A stretch of 64,000 bases of DNA from Kitasatospora griseola (lineage in GTDB: Bacteria > Actinomycetota > Actinomycetes > Streptomycetales > Streptomycetaceae). Numbering within the stretch: position 1 is the stretch's first letter; each line of letters begins with the position of its first letter. Made by a program: the position numbers and the translations under genes. The notes under the pieces were generated by a model. It saw only the letters and a program-made list of their open reading frames with translations, did not search any database and was not told the DNA's origin. This document shows, in pieces, positions 24,075 to 33,038 of the stretch. The stretch is taken from assembly GCF_014648555.1 (NCBI RefSeq), contig NZ_BMRI01000026.1, positions 31,473 to 95,472 on the forward strand, read 5' to 3'.

Positions 24075-24905
24075 GTGACCGACCAGCAGCACCCCACCCC
24101 GACCGGCCGTCGCCTCGACCTGCTCGCCGACTGCTCCTCCTGCTTCGGGCTGTGCTGCGTCGCCCTGCCCTTCGCGAAGTCCGCGGACTTCGCGGCCAAC
24201 AAGAACGCCGGCACCCCGTGCCGCAACCTCGACGCCGACTACCGGTGCGGGATCCACGTCAAGCTGCGCGACCGCGGCTACCAGGGCTGCACCGTCTTCG
24301 ACTGCCTCGGCGCCGGCCAGAAGATCTCGCAGCACACCTTCGACGGGCGCAGCTGGCGGGACGACCCGGACGCCGCCCGACAGATGTTCGAAGCGTTTCC
24401 GGTGATGCGTCAACTCCACGAACTGCTCTGGTACTTGACCGAGGCGATGGAGCTCCCGCGGGCCCGTCCGGTGCACGCGGAACTCCGCCGCGCGAGCGAC
24501 GCGATCGACGAGCTGACCCGCCGGGACGCCGCCGCCCTGGTCGCCGCCGACGTCCCCGCGATCCGCGCCGAGACCAGCGAACTCCTGCTGAGGGCAAGTG
24601 AGTTGACCAGAAACGCGCTGCCCGGAAAGAAGCGCAACCACCGTGGCGCGGACCTGATCGGGGCCCGGCTGAAGGGCGCCGACCTGCGCGGAGCGAACCT
24701 GCGCGGCGCCTACCTGATCGCCGCCGACCTGTCCGGGGCCGACCTGCGCAGCGCCGACCTGATCGGCGCGGACCTGCGCGACGCCGATCTGCGCGGCGCG
24801 GACCTGACCGACGCGCTGTTCCTGACGCAGTCCCAACTCAACGCCGCCAAGGGCGACTCCACCACCCGCATCGGCACCGGACTGGCCCGGCCCGCGCACT
24901 GGTGA
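24075..24905 (+). CDS. YkgJ-type Cys cluster fused to pentapeptide repeats
   Basis: A 276-residue protein with two modules. Residues about 12-80 hold a YkgJ-like metal-binding cluster: CSSCFGLCC (C-x2-C-x3-CC), then [13 protein letters not shown] and [11 protein letters not shown]. Residues about 195-255 are pentapeptide repeats ([20 protein letters not shown] and following A-D/N-L-x-x units) forming a right-handed quadrilateral beta-helix. A helical linker separates them. YkgJ-type clusters bind iron or zinc, and pentapeptide helices are binding scaffolds; the combination recurs in Streptomyces without known function. The GTG at 24075 has CAGGAG about 10 bases upstream. Confidence 0.85.
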   Translation: MTDQQHPTPTGRRLDLLADCSSCFGLCCVALPFAKSADFAANKNAGTPCRNLDADYRCGIHVKLRDRGYQGCTVFDCLGAGQKISQHTFDGRSWRDDPDAARQMFEAFPVMRQLHELLWYLTEAMELPRARPVHAELRRASDAIDELTRRDAAALVAADVPAIRAETSELLLRASELTRNALPGKKRNHRGADLIGARLKGADLRGANLRGAYLIAADLSGADLRSADLIGADLRDADLRGADLTDALFLTQSQLNAAKGDSTTRIGTGLARPAHW

Positions 24906-25068
24906 CGCCGGGCCCGGCCCGGTCCGGGCCGCGGGTGGACGGGCGTGGCGGGTCGCAGGGGGCGCGAGGGGCGCGCGGGTACCCCGGAAACGGGATTAAT
25001 GGACTGCGCCCCGTGCGATGCGCGCGTATGGTCATGACCTCCCCGACGCGAGAGGAGGATCATCCGCG

Positions 25069-25305
25069 ATGGGACTGTTCAAAGACGCCCCGCCCACTGC
25101 ACATCCGGAGTTCACCAACCTACGGTTCATGGCCGCCGGTACGCCCTCGTGGTGGAAACGCAACCGCCACAAGGTGGTCGGCATCGTCGGCCTGCTGATC
25201 GGATTCTGGCTGGCCGGACACCACGACACCGCAGCACCTGCCACACCGGCGGCACCCGCGGCGCCCACCGCACCCGCCGGCTCCTGCACCCCGACCGGGC
25301 ACTGA
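25069..25305 (+). CDS. Small single-TM protein with Ala/Pro tail
   Basis: A 78-residue protein with a GAGGAGG ribosome binding site before the ATG. The N-terminal 35 residues are soluble (MGLFKDAPPTAHPEFTNLRF, then GTPSWWKRNRHK). One membrane helix follows (KVVGIVGLLIGFWLAG), then an Ala/Pro/Thr-rich tail ending SCTPTGH. The basic residues before the helix predict the N-terminus inside. The family is not recognised. It is monocistronic. Downstream (25306-25345) GTTGACC/GCTGACC motifs recur in imperfect tandem without clear meaning. Confidence 0.65.
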   Translation: MGLFKDAPPTAHPEFTNLRFMAAGTPSWWKRNRHKVVGIVGLLIGFWLAGHHDTAAPATPAAPAAPTAPAGSCTPTGH

Positions 25306-25557
25306 CCGCCGAGGGTTGACCGTGGGGCGCTGACCACCAAGCGTTGACCGCCCGGCCCAGATCGCAGGGCGCGCCGACTGCCGGACGGCACCGGCGAGTC
25401 GAGGTCCGGTGCCAACGACCGATGTACGCGTAGGCCCTCGGTGCCGACGTCCCGTCACGACGACGGGCGGCACCGAGGGCCGAGTTCACTCACCGCCGGG
25501 CGAACCCGGGTCCGGGTCGGAGGCCGGGCGGCGCTTCGACGGCAGCCGATTCAGGAG

Positions 25558-26130
25558 TCACTTGCCGCCGTGCAGCTCGGCGAGCGTCGCCTCGAACGCG
25601 GCGCCGGAGTTGCGCGGACGGTTGTACGGCAGCTTGCCCAGCATCGCGCCCATCGCGCAGGTGTTGGTGGCCGCCGAGAACAGCAGGCCGAAGCCGACCG
25701 CGGCCGACACCCAGCGCACGCCGGGCACGGCCACGTCGACGACGACACCGGCCAGCACCAGCGAGCCCGCGACCATGCGGACCTGGCGGTCCATGGCCCA
25801 GCGGACCTTCTGGCCCGGCACCTTGTTCAGCTGGTGGCCGCCGGCCGCCCAGGCGGCGGTGCCGCCGGAGATCAGCAGGGCCGAGATGCCGGCGGCGGAC
25901 AGCTGCTCGCAGGCGTTGCCGGCCCGGGCGCCCGAGGCGCAGGTGATCGCCAGCTCGCCGCGCGCGGCGGCGGCCCGCAGCGCGGGCAGCGCCTGGGACA
26001 GCTGGTCCAGCGGCACGTTGTGGGCGCCGGGAATGTGGCCGCCGGCGAACTCGCCGGGCGACCGCACGTCGATGACGGTCAGCTGCTGAAGCCTGGGCTG
26101 GAGCTGGTCGACGGTCAGGGGCGTGGTCAT
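25558..26130 (-). CDS. Rhodanese-DUF2892 membrane protein (YgaP-like)
   Basis: A 190-residue protein. The N-terminal rhodanese domain (residues about 8-105) has VIDVRSPGEFAGGHIPGAHN and the active-site loop ITCASGARAGNA with Cys64. The C-terminal DUF2892 module (about 110-165) provides two membrane helices (MVAGSLVLAGVVVDVAVPGV, AAVGFGLLFSAATNTCAMGA). This is the YgaP architecture: a membrane-anchored sulfurtransferase handling thiosulfate or persulfide sulfur. It lies immediately upstream, on the same strand, of nothing related, but is next to the TauE/rhodanese operon, so it probably belongs to the same sulfur pathway. No CsoR-type operator is visible in front of it. Confidence 0.9.
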   Translation of the reverse strand: MTTPLTVDQLQPRLQQLTVIDVRSPGEFAGGHIPGAHNVPLDQLSQALPALRAAAARGELAITCASGARAGNACEQLSAAGISALLISGGTAAWAAGGHQLNKVPGQKVRWAMDRQVRMVAGSLVLAGVVVDVAVPGVRWVSAAVGFGLLFSAATNTCAMGAMLGKLPYNRPRNSGAAFEATLAELHGGK

Positions 26131-26266
26131 GGAGTGTGGGGCCTTTCGGGCAGGAGTGCCCCGGCAAGCGGTTGCCGCCGGGCGGGAGAGTGGAGCGTAG
26201 TGCGCAGGCGGGGCTGCGCGGGGCAGGTGGCGCGCTGCGCCTGCCGCAGGGCTGTGGACCCGGCGG

Positions 26267-27244
26267 TCAGAACACCGCGTCCACCAGCATCAGGGCGGCC
26301 ACCGCCAGCAGGGCCGTGGCGAAGATCCGCTGCAGGGTGCGTCCCGACAGCTTCGACGCCAGCCGCTTGCCGTCCCACGCGCCGAGGACAGCGGCGGCCG
26401 CGAACGGGCCGACCACGGACCACGGGATGTCGGCGGCGCCGCCGAGCCGGGGCAGCAGTGCGGACAGCGAGTTGAGCACGATCACCAGCAGGCTGGTGCC
26501 GATCGCCTCGGCCATCGGGAACGCCAGGAACGACACCAGCGCGGGTACGGCGAGGAACCCGCCGCCGACTCCCAGCACACCGGTCGCCGCGCCCAGCCCC
26601 GCGCCCGCCAGCGCGGAGCGCCGCGCGGACGCCGGAGCGGGCGAGGCGTCGTCGAGGTCCGTGGCGGTGGCGGCACCGGGGTGCTCGGAGGGCGACGGGA
26701 AAGCGTTTTCCGTCTGCGGTTCCGCGACCCGGACCGCACCCGGCACGCCGTCGGCGGTCGCCTGCGCCGCGGCACCCGTCCCGCCGTGGGACAGCTGCAC
26801 CTGCGCCGACGCCCCGGCGGGCACGGGCGCCGCCTGCTGCGCGGGGATCGGAGCCGATCCCGCGACCCGGCGGCTGCGCGACGCGCGGCCGGAGGACAGC
26901 ATCCGCCAGGCGGCCAGGCCGGCGAGCAGCGCGAACGCGGCGGTCAGCGCCGGGCCGGGCAGGTGGCGGGAGAGCGCGCCGCCGAGCGCGGCGAACGGAA
27001 GTCCGGCGGCGCCGAACAGCAGCCCGCTGCGCCAGCGGACGCGGCCGGCTCGGGCGTGCGCGACCAGTCCGGTGAGGGAGGTCACGGCGACGATCAGCAG
27101 GCTGGCGGTGGTCGCGGTGCCGGGGGTGAGGCCGAGCAGGTAGATCAGCGCGGGGACGGCCAGCATGCTGCCGCCGCCGCCGAGTCCGCCGAGGGCCAGC
27201 CCGACCACCGCGCCGGCGATCAGGGCGAGGAGGACGGCGGTCAT
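26267..27244 (-). CDS. TauE/SafE-family sulfite/anion exporter
   Basis: A 325-residue integral membrane protein. Glycine-rich helices typical of the TSUP family open each half: LIAGAVVGLALGGLGGGGSM near the N-terminus and GAATGVLGVGGGFLAVPALV after the linker. The two halves are separated by an unusual hydrophilic Ala/Pro/Ser-rich linker of about 75 residues (about 140-215). Linkers in this family are normally short. TSUP proteins move sulfite, sulfoacetate or related sulfur anions. The ATG at 27244 overlaps the stop of the upstream rhodanese gene (ATGA). The operon is probably controlled by the CstR-type operators at 27708-27813. Confidence 0.88.
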   Translation of the reverse strand: MTAVLLALIAGAVVGLALGGLGGGGSMLAVPALIYLLGLTPGTATTASLLIVAVTSLTGLVAHARAGRVRWRSGLLFGAAGLPFAALGGALSRHLPGPALTAAFALLAGLAAWRMLSSGRASRSRRVAGSAPIPAQQAAPVPAGASAQVQLSHGGTGAAAQATADGVPGAVRVAEPQTENAFPSPSEHPGAATATDLDDASPAPASARRSALAGAGLGAATGVLGVGGGFLAVPALVSFLAFPMAEAIGTSLLVIVLNSLSALLPRLGGAADIPWSVVGPFAAAAVLGAWDGKRLASKLSGRTLQRIFATALLAVAALMLVDAVF

Positions 27245-27618
27245 ATCGCGGCGCCGCAGGAACACCCGCCCTGGTGCGACGGAAGACCCGCCTGCAGCCA
27301 GGCGCGCATCCCGCCCACCACGTTGACCGTCCGCACGCCGCGCGCGTTCAGCACATCGGTGGCCACCTGCGAACGGTTCCCGGAGCGGCACAGCGCCAGG
27401 ACCAGCGGGCCGTCGCCGCCCGGGCCGGTGCGGCCCTCGGGGACGACGAAACCGTCCAGGCTGCCGAGCGGGAGGAGGACCGCGTCGGGCGCGTGCACCT
27501 CCGCGTACTCCGCGGGCTCGCGGACGTCGAGCAGCAGCGCCTCGCCGGCGGCGGCCAGGCGGTGCGCCTCGGCGGGGTCGATCTGCGCGGGAGCGGGCGG
27601 CTGGTGGGACGTGGCCAC
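27241..27618 (-). CDS. Single-domain rhodanese sulfurtransferase
   Basis: A 125-residue rhodanese. It contains LLLDVREPAEYAEVHAPDAV and the active-site loop LALCRSGNRSQVA with catalytic Cys77, then VNVVGGMRAWLQAGLP, which ends the fold. A short C-terminal GGCSCG adds two further Cys that could relay sulfur or bind metal. A GTG start is used, with CAGGAGG five bases upstream. It is the first gene of an operon with the TauE-type exporter (ATGA overlap) and diverges from the persulfide dioxygenase-rhodanese gene. Likely role: passing persulfide sulfur between thiols and the exporter/oxidation system. Confidence 0.9.
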   Translation of the reverse strand: MATSHQPPAPAQIDPAEAHRLAAAGEALLLDVREPAEYAEVHAPDAVLLPLGSLDGFVVPEGRTGPGGDGPLVLALCRSGNRSQVATDVLNARGVRTVNVVGGMRAWLQAGLPSHQGGCSCGAAI

Positions 27619-27707
27619 GGGGTCCTCCTGGGCGGTGGTGAGGGTGGTGCGGTTCGGGGGTCGTGCGAGGTCCGGCGGTACCTCGGGGCGGCGAGCCGCT
27701 CCGAGAA

Positions 27708-27761
27708 AGATACCGGAGGGGGTATATCGTTGGAGTCGAGCATATACCCCCACCGGTATCT
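27708..27761. promoter_or_regulatory. Pair of inverted CsoR/CstR-type operators
   Basis: AGATACCGGAGGGGGTATAT (27708-27727) and its inverse at 27742-27761 match at 19 of 20 positions. Each has the ATACC...GGGTAT pattern of CsoR/CstR-family operators. They lie in the divergent region between the rhodanese-TauE operon and the persulfide dioxygenase gene, about 90-145 bases from the rhodanese start and 185-235 bases from the dioxygenase start. Confidence 0.8.
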
Positions 27762-27797
27762 CCCGGGATCCGCTACAGTCGAGAACTGCCTGCAATA

Positions 27798-27813
27798 ATA
27801 CCCATGGGGGTAT
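27798..27813. promoter_or_regulatory. Third CsoR/CstR-type operator
   Basis: ATACCCATGGGGGTAT is a 16-base near-perfect palindrome of the same class as the pair at 27708-27761. It is placed about 130 bases before the persulfide dioxygenase start, so it probably controls the rightward promoter. Confidence 0.75.
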
Positions 27814-27944
27814 CGGCGGGCCCGGGTGTGGGGCGTATCGGCCCTGTACCCGCATGCGGATCCGCGCCCGTACTCGAAAGCCGTACCCGCGCCCGCACCT
27901 CCACCCTCCAGCCGTGACCGGCCGACGCAGAGATGAGGACATCC

Positions 27945-29315
27945 GTGTTCTTCGCCCAGTACTACCTCGACTGCCTCTCCCAGGCCTCGTACCTGATCGC
28001 GGACGAGACCACCGGCCGTGCCGTGGTGGTCGACCCGCGCCGCGACGTGGACGAGTACCTGGCCGAGGCCGAAGCGCGCGGCTTCACGGTCGAGGGCGTC
28101 ATCAACACCCACTTCCACGCCGACTTCCTCTCCGGCCACCTCGAACTCGCCGCCCGCACCGGCGCCTGGATCGGCTACGGCCGCCGCGCCGAGACCGAGT
28201 TCCCCGTCCGCAAGCTCGCCGAGGGCGAGCGGATCAGCCTCGGCACGGTGGAGCTGGAGATCCTGGAGACGCCCGGCCACACCCCCGAGTCGATCAGCGT
28301 GCTGGTGCGCGAGCGCGCCGAGGACGCCGTCCCGTACGGCGTGCTCACCGGCGACGCCCTGTTCATCGGCGACGTCGGCCGCCCCGACCTGCTCGCCTCC
28401 GCCGGCGTCACCGCCGACGAGCTCGGCCGGATGCTGTACGACAGCGTCCAGCACAAGCTGATGGCACTGCCCGACGAGGTCCGGGTCTACCCCGCGCACG
28501 GCGCCGGCTCCGCCTGCGGAAAGAACCTGTCCACCGAGCTCCAGTCCACCATCGGGCAGCAGCGCGCCACCAACTACGCCTGCGCGCCGATGACCGAGGG
28601 CGAGTTCGTCGCCATCGTCACCGCCGGCCAGCCCGCCGCCCCCGGCTACTTCGGCTACGACGCCGACCTCAACCGCCGCGAGCGCGAGCTGTTCGACGCC
28701 GCCGCGCTCGCCACCCCGCTGGACGCCGAGACCTTCCTCGCCCGCCGCGCCGAGGGCGCCGTCGTGGTCGACGCCCGCGACCCGCTCGACTTCGCCGCCG
28801 GCCACCTGGCCGGGGCCATCAACGTCCCCGCCGACGGGCGCTTCGCCGAGCAGTCCGGCACCGTCCTGGACCCGAGCTGGCAGCTGCTGGTGGTCGCCCC
28901 CGAGGGCCGCGAGCAGGAGACCGTCACCCGCCTCGCCCGGATCGGCTTCGACCGGGTCGCCGGCCACCTCGCCGACCCCGAGACGACGTTCCGCACGGTG
29001 CCCGAGCAGATGCGCCAGGCCGCCCGCCGTACCGTCGCCGACCTGCGCGACGAACTCGCGGGCAGCGAGCCGCCGTTGGTGATCGACGTGCGCGGCGGAG
29101 CGGAGCGCGAGGGCGGGCTGATCCCCGGCTCGGCGCACATCCCGCTGGCCGAGCTCCCCAAGCGCCTCGCCGAGATACCGCAGGACCGCGCCGTCGTCGT
29201 GCACTGCGCCGGCGGCCACCGCTCGTCCATCGCCGCCAGCCTGCTGCGCCACCACGGCCACCCGCAGACCTCCGACCTGCTCGGCGGCTACGGCGCGTGG
29301 GAATCCGCAGCCTGA
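27945..29315 (+). CDS. Persulfide dioxygenase-like MBL protein with two rhodanese domains
   Basis: A 456-residue fusion. The N-terminal metallo-beta-lactamase domain (about 1-245) has the iron-site motif THFHADFLSGH (His56, His58, Asp60), ETPGHTPESI and YPAHGAGS, as in ETHE1-type persulfide dioxygenases that oxidise glutathione- or mycothiol-type persulfide to sulfite. Two rhodanese domains follow. The first (about 255-345) lacks an active Cys (VVAPEGREQET at the loop), while the second (about 355-456) has Cys in VVHCAGGHRSS. I prefer the GTG at 27945 because the family starts FFAQYYLDC and GATGAGG lies 6 bases upstream; an ATG at 27933 is possible. It diverges from the rhodanese-TauE operon and is followed by the CstR-like gene. 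Confidence 0.9.
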   Translation: MFFAQYYLDCLSQASYLIADETTGRAVVVDPRRDVDEYLAEAEARGFTVEGVINTHFHADFLSGHLELAARTGAWIGYGRRAETEFPVRKLAEGERISLGTVELEILETPGHTPESISVLVRERAEDAVPYGVLTGDALFIGDVGRPDLLASAGVTADELGRMLYDSVQHKLMALPDEVRVYPAHGAGSACGKNLSTELQSTIGQQRATNYACAPMTEGEFVAIVTAGQPAAPGYFGYDADLNRRERELFDAAALATPLDAETFLARRAEGAVVVDARDPLDFAAGHLAGAINVPADGRFAEQSGTVLDPSWQLLVVAPEGREQETVTRLARIGFDRVAGHLADPETTFRTVPEQMRQAARRTVADLRDELAGSEPPLVIDVRGGAEREGGLIPGSAHIPLAELPKRLAEIPQDRAVVVHCAGGHRSSIAASLLRHHGHPQTSDLLGGYGAWESAA

Positions 29316-29714
<399 letters not shown>

Positions 29715-29753
29715 GCGAGGCACTCAACAAGGCCCTCATGGGGCTCACGGGGC

Positions 29754-30002
29754 TCACGGGGCCGGGTCGTTCGTCGGCGCGGCCCCGCGAGTCCACCACA
29801 GGCGCCACCACTCCAGCCGGTCCGCCGATTCCTGCGGGAACACCAGGTGGAGGGCGGCCACCAGCAGCGCCGTGCCCTGACAGGCGAGAATCGCCCACCA
29901 GGGCGCACCGGCCACCACACCCAGCCCGGTCGACCCGCCGACCACCCCGATCCCGGTGGCCGCGCGGGCGAGAGACGGCTGGGGCGACGGACGTCGCGGC
30001 AT
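29754..30002 (-). CDS. Small two-TM membrane protein
   Basis: An 82-residue protein. A basic N-terminus (MPRRPSPQPSLARAATG) is followed by a Gly-rich hydrophobic segment (IGVVGGSTGLGVVAGAPWW) and a second one (AILACQGTALLVAALHLVF), then a soluble tail with many Trp (LEWWRLWWTRG). No family is recognised. It is convergent with the CstR-like gene and divergent from the XRE-NaeI-like gene at 30131, with which it shares a 128-base promoter region. Confidence 0.65.
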   Translation of the reverse strand: MPRRPSPQPSLARAATGIGVVGGSTGLGVVAGAPWWAILACQGTALLVAALHLVFPQESADRLEWWRLWWTRGAAPTNDPAP

Positions 30003-30078
30003 AGAATTTCCCCTCCAGAGTCAGTCGGTGATCCACCGCCTGGATCATTGCGGGCGGCCGAGCGTTGCCGCACGCGCA

Positions 30079-30105
30079 CACCGTTGCGAGTTGCCCGCAA
30101 CGGTG
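30079..30105. promoter_or_regulatory. 10-bp inverted repeat upstream of the XRE-NaeI-like gene
   Basis: CACCGTTGCG (30079-30088) and CGCAACGGTG (30096-30105) are perfect inverted repeats with a 7-base spacer, ending 25 bases before the GTG at 30131. It is likely an operator, possibly bound by the XRE domain of the gene product itself. Confidence 0.5.
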
Positions 30106-30130
30106 CGCCCGACCGGTGGGGGAGTGTGCG

Positions 30131-31795
30131 GTGGAGCGGGACGGCAGCCAACCCGAGATCGTGGTCGGCGAGTTGGTGCGGCAGTACGAAGGGCCGCGCG
30201 CGATGGTCTTCCAGAAGGACCTCGACCGGGCCGCCGTGGGCGAGGAGCGCTACCAACTCGCCCTCGCACTACGCGAATTGGCCCAGCGCCTCGGCATCTC
30301 GCTGACCCGCTACGCGGCCCGGGTGACCTGGGACCGCTCCTCACTGTCACGCTTCTTCAGCGGAATCGCGGTCCCGCCCGCCGACTTCGTCGAGCAACTG
30401 ATCGCCGACGGCGACCGCGCGCTCGGGGCCGAACTGACCCCCGCCGTGTGCGAATTGGTCCGCGGCCTGCACCGGACGGCCCTCACCGTCGCCAACCCCA
30501 AGGGCGCCCAGCTGCAGCGCCTGCGCGACGAACTCGCCGACGCGGAACGGCAGAACGGGCTGCTCCAGCAGGAGCAGCGACTCCTGCGCGACATGGTCAT
30601 CGCGGCGAAGCAGCAGATCGAGGACCGGGACGCCAAGATCCGCGCCGTGGAAGCCTCCGCCACCGCCGACCGGATCACCCACCGCGCCGAGCTCGCCCAA
30701 CGGTCGGAGAGCTTCGAGACCCTGCGCGAGGAACGCGATCGGCTTCGCGCAGTGCTGGAGAAGCTGAGAGGTGAGCTGGCGGACACCGAATCGCGTGCGG
30801 CCAAGGCCGAGCGGCGCTGTGTCGAACTGGAGAACCGGCTGGAGGCGGCCGAGGAGGGGGCAGGTGACGAGCCGGACGGACGACTGCTGCGTGCCGACGC
30901 GGCAGCGACCGCCGCAGCTTCCGCTCCGTACCACGGCGACGACGTGGACCTGCGCGATGTCATCACCGAGCTCCAGCGGCGTGACCTGTTGGGCAGACGA
31001 GTCGTGGGCGCCGTCACGCGCGCCATGGACCAAGTGGTCGACGCGGCACGGACGGGGCGAGTCCGACTCGACCAGCTTCCCGCCGTTGAGCTCGCCTCGC
31101 TGACGGCGATCGTGGCGAACCACCTCCAGTACGTGTTGCGGCTTTCGGACGAGCAGTCCTCGGGACTCGTCGTCGCCGGTCGGCAGGTGCGCTTTCGATT
31201 CGCCCTGACTCCGGCATGGGCTGTCGCGCCCGAAGAATCGGACGACCTCTTCCTGCTGGTCGAGGTCAACGAAGCGGGCGGTTGGTGGCGGATCGGGGTG
31301 GCGCGCGCCACTCCTCAGAACCTGGCCGGCCCGTCGGAGATCCATTGGCTGCACCACCGGGTCGAGCTGGAGCCGAACGTCCTGGGCTTCATGACGGCGG
31401 AGGAACGTCGCTCGATCACCGCCGCAGGTCTGCCCAATGACCAGCTGGGCCAGCTGTTTCGCATGGTTCAACTCCGGCCGATCGACCGACGGACAGTGCA
31501 GGCGATCGCCCGTACAGAGTCCGTTGTGAGTCGAGCGCTCGGGGCCGCTGCCCGACTCGCGGCGGAAGGGATCATCGTGCTGACCCCTTACAGCGAGCGT
31601 TGCCAAGAGATCGCAGCCGAGCTCGGTCTCCCGGTGCCGCGGCGTAACTCTCGCAACTACCTCGCCGCCCGACTGGTGCATCTGCGCCCCGACCACGGCT
31701 CGGTTCCGTCGGTGGAACTGGCGGGGGAGCGGTGGTGCGTTGCCCGGCCGGAGGATGCCGTGGAGGCACTTCCACCGGGCCACCAGCTCCGGTGA
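30131..31795 (+). CDS. XRE helix-turn-helix, coiled coil and inactive NaeI-like domain
   Basis: A 554-residue protein. An XRE-like DNA-binding region (about 40-85: LALALRELAQRLGISLTRYA, then SSLSRFFSGIAVPP) is followed by a long coiled coil (about 125-255). From about 265 the order and spacing follow the restriction endonuclease NaeI as I remember it: VDAARTGRVRLDQLP, a catalytic-region match AGRQVRFRF, and a strongly similar C-terminal domain (LPNDQLGQLFRMVQ, AEGIIVLTPYSERCQEIAAE, LGLPVPRRNSRNYLAARLV, ERWCVARPEDAVEALPP). NaeI has Asp-Cys-Lys in its active site; here it is Arg354-Phe-Arg356, so cleavage is unlikely. No methyltransferase is nearby. It is probably a regulator using the NaeI fold for DNA or ligand binding. 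The GTG start follows GGGGGAG. Confidence 0.8.
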   Translation: MERDGSQPEIVVGELVRQYEGPRAMVFQKDLDRAAVGEERYQLALALRELAQRLGISLTRYAARVTWDRSSLSRFFSGIAVPPADFVEQLIADGDRALGAELTPAVCELVRGLHRTALTVANPKGAQLQRLRDELADAERQNGLLQQEQRLLRDMVIAAKQQIEDRDAKIRAVEASATADRITHRAELAQRSESFETLREERDRLRAVLEKLRGELADTESRAAKAERRCVELENRLEAAEEGAGDEPDGRLLRADAAATAAASAPYHGDDVDLRDVITELQRRDLLGRRVVGAVTRAMDQVVDAARTGRVRLDQLPAVELASLTAIVANHLQYVLRLSDEQSSGLVVAGRQVRFRFALTPAWAVAPEESDDLFLLVEVNEAGGWWRIGVARATPQNLAGPSEIHWLHHRVELEPNVLGFMTAEERRSITAAGLPNDQLGQLFRMVQLRPIDRRTVQAIARTESVVSRALGAAARLAAEGIIVLTPYSERCQEIAAELGLPVPRRNSRNYLAARLVHLRPDHGSVPSVELAGERWCVARPEDAVEALPPGHQLR

Positions 31796-31796
31796 C

Positions 31797-32081
<285 letters not shown>

Positions 32082-32153
32082 TCAGAACTCGCCCGATCAT
32101 ACGGGAGCCGTACGGTCGTACCTGCCGTCGCCGTCGCGCGTGGGCCGCCGGGG

Positions 32154-33038
32154 TCAGTGCGCGGCGTCCACCCGGGGCCGCGGAACCTCCCGGCGGTCGG
32201 GGACGCGGACCGGCGGCTCCGACGGATGGGCGAGCCGGTCCAGGTGGCGGCCCCGCTCCACCACCCGCTGGGCGGCGGCCGCCAGGTGGCGCCGGCCCGG
32301 GAAAAGCACGGGCGGCAGCTGCGGCAGGAACTCGACCTCGCCGACCAGGCCGCGCACTGACACCACCCGCCACAGCGACGGCAGCAGCCCGTCCTCGCCG
32401 ACGAACGCGGGCACGGTGCTCGGGCCGTCCGCCGTCCGGTAGCGCAGCGTCACCGGCTGGACGGGGACGTCGGCGCGCACCGCCGCCTCGAACAGCGCGG
32501 GGCGGAACCGGCCGCCGCCGCGCCCGCACCAGGTGCTGCCCTCGGGGAAGACGACCACCCGCTCGCCGCGGCGCAGCGCCGTCGCGATCTGCTCGACCGT
32601 CCCGGGCAGGGCCCGCAGGCGGTCCCGGTCGATGAAGATGGTGCCGCCCCAGGCCGTGAGCGGGCCGAGCAGCGGCCAGCGGCCGACCTCGGTCTTGGCC
32701 AGCATGCGGCCGGGGCGGACGGCGGAGACCAGCAGGATGTCCAGCCACGAGATGTGGTTGGCCACCACCAGCGAGCCGCCGACCTCCTTGCCCGGCACGG
32801 CGATCGGCCGCACCCGCACCCCGAGTGCGGCCAGCAGCAGCCACGCCCAGCAGCGCACCAGCCGCTCGGTCGGCAGCCACCGCAGCGTCCGTACCACGGG
32901 CACCGCCGCGACGCCCGCGAGCAGCACCGCCAGACAGCCGGCCACCCGCAGCACCCGGCGCGCCACACCCGCCCGCGGCCCGGCGACCGTCACGCAGCCA
33001 TCGGGCGTGCACGGCGCGGCCGGCAGCCAGACACTCAT
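32154..33038 (-). CDS. 1-acyl-glycerol-3-phosphate acyltransferase family protein (OlsA-like)
   Basis: A 294-residue PlsC-family acyltransferase. An N-terminal hydrophobic region (VLRVAGCLAVLLAGVAAVPV and AWLLLAALGVRVRP) anchors it in the membrane. The catalytic NHISWLD (HX4D) lies near residue 95, and the glycerol/lyso-lipid binding motif is VVFPEGSTWCGRGG. The ATG overlaps the stop of the upstream GNAT-type gene (ATGA). Because that gene looks like the N-acyltransferase that makes lyso-ornithine lipid, this one probably adds the second acyl chain (OlsA role) rather than serving in phosphatidic acid synthesis. That assignment rests on gene context. Confidence 0.85.
   Translation of the reverse strand: MSVWLPAAPCTPDGCVTVAGPRAGVARRVLRVAGCLAVLLAGVAAVPVVRTLRWLPTERLVRCWAWLLLAALGVRVRPIAVPGKEVGGSLVVANHISWLDILLVSAVRPGRMLAKTEVGRWPLLGPLTAWGGTIFIDRDRLRALPGTVEQIATALRRGERVVVFPEGSTWCGRGGGRFRPALFEAAVRADVPVQPVTLRYRTADGPSTVPAFVGEDGLLPSLWRVVSVRGLVGEVEFLPQLPPVLFPGRRHLAAAAQRVVERGRHLDRLAHPSEPPVRVPDRREVPRPRVDAAH

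Noticed and set aside
25306-25345. Tandem GTTGACC/GCTGACC motifs as an operator array.
   Set aside because: The spacing is irregular, the motif short, and it lies downstream of one gene and far from the next start. No support for regulation.
30131-31795. Calling this a functional NaeI restriction-modification system.
   Set aside because: The catalytic Asp-x-Lys is Arg-x-Arg, the gene has an XRE/coiled-coil N-terminal half, and there is no cytosine methyltransferase in the window.
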